Shown piece by piece: positions 44,445 through 51,946 of a DNA stretch of 64,000 nt (position 1 is its first letter; each line of letters opens with the position of its first letter). The notes below the pieces were generated by a model, which made no database searches, was not told the origin of the DNA, and worked only from the letters and a program-made list of their open reading frames with translations. Both the position numbers and the translations under genes were made by a program. Origin of the DNA: CAYTBN01 sp964436045 (GTDB taxonomy: Bacteria > Myxococcota_A > UBA796 > UBA9615 > CAYRNR01); assembly GCA_964436045.1 (NCBI GenBank), contig CAYTBN010000020.1:41547-105546 (forward strand). The letters run 5' to 3'.

Positions 44445-45023
44445 ATGGGACTTTGGCGGGGGCTGATCCTCTTGCCGGCGGTCGGCCTCCTGGCGGCAGG
44501 CTGTCCAGGCGACGACGACGACGACCTGACCGGCGGACCCGATGACGACAGCGCCGAGGGTGACGACGACTCCACGGCCGGCGACGACGACACCGGCGAC
44601 GACGACGACACCGGAGTCCAGGACTGTGCCCCGGAGGACCACGCCGCTGGCGACTGCATCGACATCCCCTTCCAGGTGTTCCCCCTGGGTTTCTGCACGC
44701 CCAACCAGCCCCTGTTCACCGTCACCATCGACGACGACACCGAGTGGAACGAGCTGCTGACCGAACACTGCACGGTCACACGCGAGTCCCCGGAGCCCCC
44801 GGACTGGGGCAAGGTGATGATCGTCGCCGTCGGATCCCTGGGCAGCGGCTGCGCCGCCGAGGAACAGTCGGTCTGGTTCCGCGAGTGCGTCGACCAGCGC
44901 GTGTACGCCTACGTACAGGCCCGCCACGGCGACTGCGACATGGAGCTCCCGCTAACCACCGCCATCGCCGTCTCTCGCTCCCAGCGCGTCACCCGGTTCG
45001 TTGAGTGTGGCTACACGTTCTGA
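44445..45023 (+). CDS. Asp-rich-tether lipoprotein of unknown function
   Basis: This 192-residue protein starts 5 bases after the rhomboid stop, with AGGAGGAGG inside the rhomboid end. The lipobox AAGC is followed by Pro and an Asp-rich tether (GDDDDDLTGGPDDDS and more). The globular part (about 62-192) has seven or more Cys and a beta pattern (WNELLTEHC, VMIVAVGSLGSGC). It may form disulfides in the periplasm or at the surface. The next gene begins 2 bases after the stop. Confidence 0.82.
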   Translation: MGLWRGLILLPAVGLLAAGCPGDDDDDLTGGPDDDSAEGDDDSTAGDDDTGDDDDTGVQDCAPEDHAAGDCIDIPFQVFPLGFCTPNQPLFTVTIDDDTEWNELLTEHCTVTRESPEPPDWGKVMIVAVGSLGSGCAAEEQSVWFRECVDQRVYAYVQARHGDCDMELPLTTAIAVSRSQRVTRFVECGYTF

Positions 45024-45025
45024 CC

Positions 45026-48000
45026 ATGCGCTGCTTCGCCGTCGCCACCTTCGCCCTCGCCCTGACCTCGCTGGCTCCCCGGCCCGCGCAGGCCGCCGAC
45101 TCGTTCCGGATCGTGTTCGACGGCAACACGGGCGGAGTGTCGAGCGGGCGGATGGAGCTGGGGTACGGCGACCTGGTGTTCTCCTTCCTCGAGCAGGAGG
45201 GGGGGCGGATCCTGGGGGTGCAGTCGAGCCTCGGCGTGCTGTACCGCGAGGGGCGGTACGTGTGGACCGACGACGGGATGCTGTCCAGCGCCATCGAGTT
45301 CATCGACGGAGGTGGATTCGAGGTGTTGCGGCAGATCCAGCCGGCACCCCTGATCCGGACTGAGCGGGCGGTGCTGCTGCAGGGGGTCGACGATCCGGAC
45401 CTGGCGCTGCTGGACTTCATCGAGGAGTCGATGATCGCGCTGCCCGAGTACGGGGAGCCGCGGCGGCTGCAGGGGGTGCTGACGCGGGTGCGCAACGCGG
45501 TGGGCGCCGAGGCCTGGGTCGCCCAGGGGCCTGGCACGCCGCTGGACACCATGCTGCCACCGGATCCGCTGGAGTGGGAGATCCGCAGCCAGGAGACGGT
45601 GGACGTGGAGTTCGGCGGCCGGGGCGGCACCCTGCACCAGCTGTCGCGGATGTCCGGCGAGGGTTCCCGGCGCAAGGTGCTGGTCGAGCAGCTGCTGGCC
45701 GACGGCAGCTCGCCGGCGATCTACGTGAGCGCTGGCGGGGCGGTGGAGGGGCGATCGTACGTGGAGGGCCAGCCCTTCAGCCTGCTGCGGCCGGCCAGCT
45801 GGATCGCGTACGCCGACACGGGGCTGAGCTTGCTGGCGCCGGGACACGCGGAGCTGCTCGGCGGCATCGACAAGCTGGACGGCGAGGCGCGGGCCGCCCG
45901 GGTCGGACTGCTGGCCGCCAACCTGCGTGACACCCGCGGCGAGATGCCCTTCCCGGGCGCCGAGTTGGTGGAGATCGGGCCGGCGGCGGTGGCCTTCGTC
46001 GGAGCCGTCGATCCGACCATCGGCGAGCGGCTGGAGGCCAGCGTCCGCAGCCAGCTGGCCTTCGAGGAACCCGGCCCGGCGGTCGCCCGGGCGCTGGCGG
46101 CGCTGCGGGCACGCACCGGCCGCAAGCCCGACCTGGTGGTCCTGCTGGCGGCCTTCGATCCGGCGACCCTGGGCGAGCTGGTGCGGCAGGTGGACGACGT
46201 GGACGTGGTGCTCGGGGACTTCTCGTCGCCCTCGCCCCAGCGCCAGGAGATCTCCGTCCGCCCGGCGACGCCGCGCCGGTCCCTGGACGACCTGGACAGG
46301 CGCCCGCTGCTGGTGGTCCACGCCGGGGGCTCGGTGGTCGGAGAGCTCGAGGGCCGGACGGGCGACGGCGGCCTCGAAGAGCTCATCCTGCGCACCCACC
46401 CCGTGGACCAGCTGCGGCCCATCGACAGCGGCGTTCTGCGCAGGACGATGAAGGCCCGCCAGGGGATCTACCTGGACGGCGAGTCCGTGCTGATCCCCGA
46501 CCTGCGGGAGCTGGTGGCCGAGGACGTCAACCGGCTGCAGTTCCTGATGGCGGGCCAGCCCTACCGCGAGCTGCTGGAACAGGAGCTGGCCGCCGGCACC
46601 CTGGAGGTGGAGCGGCTGCCGCTGCGGATGACCCGGGACCTGTTCCACAACCTGTCGGGCAACCTGCTGCGGGAGCGAGGGGCTGTCGACGTGGTGATCC
46701 TGCCGCCGATGCCCTGGTCCCTGGAGCTCAGCGGGCCGACCCGGGAGCTCTATGCGGCCAGCTATCTGGCCGTGCCCGACCGCCTCCAGCTATTGGAGAT
46801 CAGCGGCGCTCAGCTGCGCGACCTGCTGCGGATCACCGGAGACGCCCGCAACGAGCGCGCCCGCCGACGGCGCTCCACCGCCGTCCGGGGAGATCTGGAC
46901 GCAGAGAAGAGGACCGGGGCGCCCTGGATCGCCGGTCTGGACAGCAAGCACGCCCGCGTCGGCGGGCGGCCCCTGGGTACCGGTCAGGTCTACCGGGTGC
47001 TGACGACCAGCGCCATCGGCCAGTACCCCGGGGTCGACGCGGCCCTGGCGGGCATCAAGCCGCGGATCCGCTTCCGGCACTCCGGCCGAGGATTTCGTCC
47101 GATGCCGGGCGGCCACCCGGTGACCCTGCGCAGCCAGGTTCTGGGCGGCCTGCGAGCCGCGCGCGACGACGACGCGGGGTTCGGCGAGGCCTACCGGACG
47201 CAGGTCTCGGACTGGCTCCAGGACCGGGGGGACCGCAGCTGGCCGCTGTTCTACATCCGGGCCGACAACCTGGGCCTGACCCTGACTCGCTACCTGGTGA
47301 CCGGGGATCAGGACGCGTACGCCAACGTGCGCGAGAGCCGGGTCACCACCCCGGCCAGCTTCACCTTCGGCGGTCGCTGGGACGGCACCCTCGGCGTCGA
47401 CACCCGCGACCTGGTGCTGGAGACACGCTCGCAGGCGGCGCTAAGCGTCAACACCGTCGGGGACGAGCCTCCCACCGAGCTGGAGGACGACCTGCAGTTT
47501 GCGCTCGACGCCGGGCTCAAGGGCCTCAGCGTGCGCTCGGTCCCCGTCTATCCCTTCGTGCAGGCCGCGTACGACACCGAGTTCCTGCGCGCCGACGAGA
47601 CGGACGACGACGGGGCCGCGATCGGCAAGCTGCCGCGCCAGAAGGACCTGCGCGGCACGGCCGGAGTGACGGCCACCAACCTGATCCCGTCGGTCAAGTC
47701 GATGAAGGCCGGCTCCTTCCTGGAGTACGACTTCTCGGCCACCGAGGGGGCGCTGGAGTCGGGGATCTCGCTGGAGATCAACCAGCAGATCACCCGGCGG
47801 CCGCTGACCTGGGCCAACGCGCTGAAGGTCTACGGCTGGTTCCCCACCGAACACGACACGAACGAGGACCTGCTGATCTCGGTCAACCTGCGCTCCGAGC
47901 TCGGGGTGCTGATCTTCGGCAACCTGCAGTTCAAGGTCTACGCGGACCTGCTGGGGTACCGGGGCAAGGTCGATGAGACGTCCAAGCCCGGCCTGAGCAC

Positions 48001-48055
48001 GATCCTGGGGGTGGAGCTGGCCTACTCGGGTCAACTGCGGCGACGGATCCGGTAG
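45026..48055 (+). CDS. Exported 5'-nucleotidase-like protein with beta-rich C-terminal domain
   Basis: This 1009-residue protein has a signal peptide (AVATFALALTSLAPRPAQA). An N-terminal half of metallophosphoesterase type and a following 5'-nucleotidase C-terminal domain (YAASYLAVPDRLQLLEISGAQL) are recognisable. The normal metal ligands are not: where families have a TNDxHG motif, this has FDGNTGG. The last about 280 residues (from RESRVTTPASFTFGG) are repeated amphipathic beta strands resembling an outer-membrane barrel. It may be an outer-membrane protein without nucleotidase activity. Its 3' end overlaps the facing gene by 25 bases. Confidence 0.75.
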   Translation: MRCFAVATFALALTSLAPRPAQAADSFRIVFDGNTGGVSSGRMELGYGDLVFSFLEQEGGRILGVQSSLGVLYREGRYVWTDDGMLSSAIEFIDGGGFEVLRQIQPAPLIRTERAVLLQGVDDPDLALLDFIEESMIALPEYGEPRRLQGVLTRVRNAVGAEAWVAQGPGTPLDTMLPPDPLEWEIRSQETVDVEFGGRGGTLHQLSRMSGEGSRRKVLVEQLLADGSSPAIYVSAGGAVEGRSYVEGQPFSLLRPASWIAYADTGLSLLAPGHAELLGGIDKLDGEARAARVGLLAANLRDTRGEMPFPGAELVEIGPAAVAFVGAVDPTIGERLEASVRSQLAFEEPGPAVARALAALRARTGRKPDLVVLLAAFDPATLGELVRQVDDVDVVLGDFSSPSPQRQEISVRPATPRRSLDDLDRRPLLVVHAGGSVVGELEGRTGDGGLEELILRTHPVDQLRPIDSGVLRRTMKARQGIYLDGESVLIPDLRELVAEDVNRLQFLMAGQPYRELLEQELAAGTLEVERLPLRMTRDLFHNLSGNLLRERGAVDVVILPPMPWSLELSGPTRELYAASYLAVPDRLQLLEISGAQLRDLLRITGDARNERARRRRSTAVRGDLDAEKRTGAPWIAGLDSKHARVGGRPLGTGQVYRVLTTSAIGQYPGVDAALAGIKPRIRFRHSGRGFRPMPGGHPVTLRSQVLGGLRAARDDDAGFGEAYRTQVSDWLQDRGDRSWPLFYIRADNLGLTLTRYLVTGDQDAYANVRESRVTTPASFTFGGRWDGTLGVDTRDLVLETRSQAALSVNTVGDEPPTELEDDLQFALDAGLKGLSVRSVPVYPFVQAAYDTEFLRADETDDDGAAIGKLPRQKDLRGTAGVTATNLIPSVKSMKAGSFLEYDFSATEGALESGISLEINQQITRRPLTWANALKVYGWFPTEHDTNEDLLISVNLRSELGVLIFGNLQFKVYADLLGYRGKVDETSKPGLSTILGVELAYSGQLRRRIR

Positions 48056-49782
48056 GCCAGGGCGGCGAGCAGGGGTGCCAGCATCAGGGCGACGCTGGGG
48101 CGGGTCCTGGGCAGCGAGCAGGAGCAACCCTCACCCTCGATCAGGAAGACGTCGTCGTCACCCGTGTCGTCGTCGCCCGTGTCGTCGTCGCCGGTATCGT
48201 CGTCACCCGTGTCGTCATCGTCATCGCCCGCGCAGTCCGGATCGTCCTCGTCGAACAGCCCGTCGCAGTCGTTGTCCAGCCCGTCGTCGCAGACCTCGTC
48301 GACCGGGACACACTCGAACTGGTAGGCGATGGCGGCGGCCAGGTCGGGGAGCGGGCCGATGTGGCCGCCGGTCCCCTGGGGCGTGCCGGTGACGGCCAGC
48401 AGCTCGCGGAGTTCGTCGGGCATCAGGGTGGTGCCGGTCTGCGCCAGCGCGATACCCTGGATCGCCACGCAGGCGCCGGCCACGATCGGGGTCGCCGACG
48501 AGGTACCGGCGAACTCGGCAGTATAGTACTGGTGCTTGTCCACTGGTCCGCCGAGCATCCCCCCGTCGCCGTAGCCCAGCGTCCGGACCGCCTCGCCCCA
48601 GCCGTGGACGTTGACCCGGGCGCCGTAGGTCGAGAAGTACATCTTGTCGTGGGACAGGTCGGCGGTGCCCGCGCCGACGATGATCGCGCCGCTGTCGCCC
48701 TGGTCGATGTAGGGGGCGTAGACCGGGGCGTCCAGGTCCTGGTCGCCGTTGCCGGCCGCCGCCACGATCACCACGCCGGCGTCCACCCCCGCGCGGGTCA
48801 CGATCCACACCGGCTCCCAGACCTCGGCCGGACCGTAGTCGCCGCCCGCGCCCAGGTCCTGCATCTCCAGCATCACCACATCGCCCGGGTTCGACGCGGC
48901 CACGGCCGATGCAATGGCCTCCACCCGCCGCACCCCGTCCTCCACCGAATACTCGGGGAAGGTCTGGACATGGGCGTCGGGCACCAGGCCGCTGCAGCCG
49001 TAACCGTCGTCCTGGGCCGAGGTCTCGCCGAGCACCGCGCTGCCGTGGTGGTCGAACTCGTACTGGAAGACCTCCGGGTGCACGGTCTGCCCCGGCTCCA
49101 GGTGCAGGTCGATGTCGTTGAGGTCCTCGTGCTCCGGGTCCCAGCCGTACTCGCAGTCCGACAGCCGGACGCCCTCCCCGGTACCGCCCGGGTAGTTCCA
49201 GGCGAACTCCGCGTCGATCCCCGGGTCCGGCCCCCGGTAGCCCTGGAGGGCGACCATGTCCGGCGTCTCGGGCGGCAGGTCGGTGGGCGGGGGCGGCAGC
49301 AGGGCGTGGATCGAGGCGAACTCCACGATCTCCAGCCGCTGGAACGCCTCTCCAGCCTCCTCCAGCCGCGCCGCGCCGGCCGCGCCCCCGAGGGAGACGC
49401 GCAGCAAACCCGCCAGGTCGGGTTGCTCCCTCCCCGACCGCCGGGCCGCCCGCTGTTCGATATCCGTCAGCAGCGCGCCATCGAGCCGGAACAGGGGCGC
49501 GAAGGTCAGGCCGTGCTCTTCGGCCAGCCGGCGGACGTCGGTCAGGTCGATCCCAGCCTCCGAGTCGGGCCCGCCGTCGCCCGTGGCCCGCACCCGCGCC
49601 CGATCGACGAACTTGACCACCAACTCCAGCCCCCCCAGCGGCGCCGGGTTGGGCGAGTCCACCCGCAGCTTGGGCGCCACGACCGCGTGCTTCGCCAGCG
49701 GCACGCGGGGTTCGAGGGCCGCAGCGGAGCCGCTCACCGCGAGGATCAGCAGGATCGACAGCAGCGCGCGGGCAAGGTTCAT
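48031..49782 (-). CDS. Subtilisin-like serine protease with MYXO-CTERM-like anchor
   Basis: This 583-residue S8 protease has a signal peptide (LLSILLILAVSGSAAA), a propeptide-like region, then the triad: Asp in LSDCEYGW, His in FDHHGSAVLGE and Ser in GTSSATPIV, with the oxyanion Asn in AAAGNGD. One MopE-like repeat (DNDCDG) and GDDDT repeats follow. The end is EGCSCSLPRTRP, a TM segment (LMLAPLLAALAY) and RIRRRS. The ATG at 49782 has GGGAGC upstream. A surface-anchored protease is likely. Confidence 0.9.
   Translation of the reverse strand: MNLARALLSILLILAVSGSAAALEPRVPLAKHAVVAPKLRVDSPNPAPLGGLELVVKFVDRARVRATGDGGPDSEAGIDLTDVRRLAEEHGLTFAPLFRLDGALLTDIEQRAARRSGREQPDLAGLLRVSLGGAAGAARLEEAGEAFQRLEIVEFASIHALLPPPPTDLPPETPDMVALQGYRGPDPGIDAEFAWNYPGGTGEGVRLSDCEYGWDPEHEDLNDIDLHLEPGQTVHPEVFQYEFDHHGSAVLGETSAQDDGYGCSGLVPDAHVQTFPEYSVEDGVRRVEAIASAVAASNPGDVVMLEMQDLGAGGDYGPAEVWEPVWIVTRAGVDAGVVIVAAAGNGDQDLDAPVYAPYIDQGDSGAIIVGAGTADLSHDKMYFSTYGARVNVHGWGEAVRTLGYGDGGMLGGPVDKHQYYTAEFAGTSSATPIVAGACVAIQGIALAQTGTTLMPDELRELLAVTGTPQGTGGHIGPLPDLAAAIAYQFECVPVDEVCDDGLDNDCDGLFDEDDPDCAGDDDDDTGDDDTGDDDTGDDDTGDDDVFLIEGEGCSCSLPRTRPSVALMLAPLLAALAYRIRRRS
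48150..48225 (-). repeat. 15-base tandem repeat encoding GDDDT units
   Basis: Four to five near-perfect copies encode the Asp-rich tether of the subtilase, the same peptide unit seen near the N-terminus of several lipoproteins. Confidence 0.8.
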
Positions 49783-49907
49783 CGAAGCTCCCGGGATCCG
49801 ACTATACATCTCACGGGCAGCCGACGACTCGGTAGCCCGCCCCCCGACCCTGTCCGCGCGGGCGCCCTCGGCGCCATAATGCGGGCGAAGCCGCGAGGAG
49901 GTGAGCC

Positions 49908-51095
49908 GTGCAAGCCGTCGTCGTATTCGTCATCGCGGGGCTTCTCCTGCTGCTCGCCGGCTGCCCCCCGACCGTTGGGAACGGCGACGACGACGATGTG
50001 GGGGACGACGACGCGACAGGAGACGACGATACGGGAGACGACGACACGTCCAGCGACGACGACACGGACACGCCGCCGGACGACGTTCCGCCGTCCCCGG
50101 AGCCACCCGGCGGCCTGCTCGTCGAGGAGGTGCCGCTGTTCGTCACCATCGGCTTCGACGACAACTACGACTCGGGGCTGCCCGGCAGCGGCGGCAGCGG
50201 CGGGATGACCTGGGCCATCGACATGTGTCGCGAGCGCACCAACCCCGATGGCAGCCCGGTGCTCGTGTCGTTCTACAACACGACCCTGAACCTGGAGTGG
50301 TCGGCGCTGCTCAAGCACGCCTGGCGCACGGCGTACGACGACGGCCACGAGATCGCGAACCACACCCACAACCACCCCGCCGGGGGTGCCTTCTCGACCG
50401 AGGAGTGGATCGACGAGATCGAGACCTGCGAGGACTGGCTGACTCGACCCTACGACCCCGCCGAGATCGAACCGGATCCGTCCACGGGCGTGGGGATCCC
50501 CCTCGAGGAGATCGTGGGCTTCCGCACACCGTACCTCGACTACAACGACGCGACGTTCGAGGCCCTGGACGAGCTCGGGTACACGTACGATTGCAGCCTC
50601 GGCGAGGGCTTCCAGCTCGACCAGGACGGCACGAACTTCACCTGGCCCTACACCCTCGACGACCCCGCCGGTCTGTGGGAGCTGCCCCTGCACGTGGTGA
50701 TCGTGCCCCCGGACGAGCTGTGCGCGGACTACGGCGTCCCCTCCGGACTGCGGGACAGGCTCCACGACGTCTATCCGTCGTTCGACCCGGACGACGGCAA
50801 GATCCTCGGCATGGACTACATGCTCTGGGTCGAGTTCGAGATGACCGGGGCCGAGGTGGAGGCCACGCTCCTGTACAGCTTCGACCTGCGCATGCAGGGC
50901 AACCGCGCGCCGATGATGTTCGGCGGTCACAGCGCCGAGTACTCGTCCCTGTACACCGCCGCTCCCAACGCCACCCTGGAGGAGCGCCAGGCCGCCATCG
51001 AGGCCTTCCTCGACCACGCCCTGAGCCACCCCGAGGTCCGCGTGGTGCCGATGATCGAGATCGTCGAGTGGATGCGGGATCCCACTTCCCTGTGA
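49908..51095 (+). CDS. Lipoprotein polysaccharide deacetylase (NodB/CE4-like)
   Basis: This 395-residue protein starts at a GTG with GAGGAGG upstream. The lipobox LAGC is followed by Pro and an Asp-rich tether. The CE4 motifs are visible: IGFDDNYDSG (catalytic and metal Asp), HEIANHTHNHP (metal His pair) and GFRTPYLDYN. Such enzymes remove acetyl groups from chitin, peptidoglycan or exopolysaccharide. The target cannot be deduced. Confidence 0.9.
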   Translation: MQAVVVFVIAGLLLLLAGCPPTVGNGDDDDVGDDDATGDDDTGDDDTSSDDDTDTPPDDVPPSPEPPGGLLVEEVPLFVTIGFDDNYDSGLPGSGGSGGMTWAIDMCRERTNPDGSPVLVSFYNTTLNLEWSALLKHAWRTAYDDGHEIANHTHNHPAGGAFSTEEWIDEIETCEDWLTRPYDPAEIEPDPSTGVGIPLEEIVGFRTPYLDYNDATFEALDELGYTYDCSLGEGFQLDQDGTNFTWPYTLDDPAGLWELPLHVVIVPPDELCADYGVPSGLRDRLHDVYPSFDPDDGKILGMDYMLWVEFEMTGAEVEATLLYSFDLRMQGNRAPMMFGGHSAEYSSLYTAAPNATLEERQAAIEAFLDHALSHPEVRVVPMIEIVEWMRDPTSL

Positions 51096-51108
51096 CGGGT
51101 CGAACCCC

Positions 51109-51420
51109 ATGCCGCCCCGCCCCGAGATCCTCGCCCCTGCAGGCACGCCCGCGATGCTGCGGACGGCGCTGCACTTCGGGGCTGACGCCGTCTACCTGGG
51201 CCTGAAGCAGATCTCGCTGCGCAGCCAGGCGGGGAACTTCGACGGCGACGGGCGTGTCGTCACTGAAGATCGAGGGGCGCACGCGCTCCCCCCTCTACGT
51301 GGCCGCGGTGGTCGACGTCTACCGGACGGCCGTCGAGCAGCTCGCCGTCGGCGAACGCGCCTCCTTCGAGGCCTCGAAGGAGGCCTACCTCGTCGAGCTC
51401 GGACGTGCCTCGGGCACCGG
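51109..51420 (+). pseudogene. Peptidase U32 family remnant
   Basis: An ATG at 51109 begins a good U32 N-terminus (ILAPAGTPAMLRTALHFGADAVYLGLK) to about 51250. After a frame change the text reads SLKIEGRTRSPLYVAAVVDVYRTAV, which belongs about 200 residues further on in U32 proteins. The end (ELGRASGTG) is cut before the usual C-terminal domain. So the middle and the C-terminus are missing. The U32 family includes RNA-hydroxylation factors. It lies next to the end of the respiratory cluster. Confidence 0.75.
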
Positions 51421-51876
51421 TAGCTCCTTGCGGTCGTCGAGGGACACGCACAGCTCACCGTCCGGCCAGCGGACCTGGATCGCCTCCTTGCCGCCACACA
51501 CCAGGACGCAGAGCTGGCACGCGACGCACTTCTTGGGCAGGACCAGTGTCGCCGCCTCGAAATGACTGGACCTCTCGTCGGGCGTCATCTCGAGGCAGTC
51601 GAAGGGGCAGATGTCGACGCAGCTGGCGCACCCGGAGCACAGGTCGGGGTCCACTGCGGCCCTGGGGCGCAGCTTGGGCTTGATGAACACGGTCGGGTTT
51701 CCGGCACCGTCGTAGACGCTGTCAAAGGCGCAGTAGCTGCCGCACACCTCGCAGTCGATGCAGCTCGCCTCATCGATGACGTGCCGCTCCTTCTTGTTGC
51801 CGGTGATGCAACCCGTCGGGCACCTGCGAGCGCAGAGACCACAACCGTTGCACGTTTCTCCGATCCTAAACGCCAT
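51385..51876 (-). CDS. Polyferredoxin with four 4Fe-4S motifs
   Basis: This 163-residue protein starts at the ATG at 51876. The cysteine motifs are CNGCGLCARRCP, CIDCEVCGSYC, CSGCASCVDICP and CVACQLCVLVCG, for up to four [4Fe-4S] clusters. It is the last gene of the respiratory cluster, 70 bases after the heptahaem cytochrome. It probably carries electrons in the cytoplasm or at the membrane; no TM is seen. Its 3' end overlaps the U32 remnant by about 36 bases. Confidence 0.85.
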   Translation of the reverse strand: MAFRIGETCNGCGLCARRCPTGCITGNKKERHVIDEASCIDCEVCGSYCAFDSVYDGAGNPTVFIKPKLRPRAAVDPDLCSGCASCVDICPFDCLEMTPDERSSHFEAATLVLPKKCVACQLCVLVCGGKEAIQVRWPDGELCVSLDDRKELPVPEARPSSTR

Positions 51877-51946
51877 CACCCAGACCCTCGCTCTGTCTGA
51901 CCTCTTCGAAGGGGGGACCCGCTGTGCGCTCCTGGCGACGGCCAGG

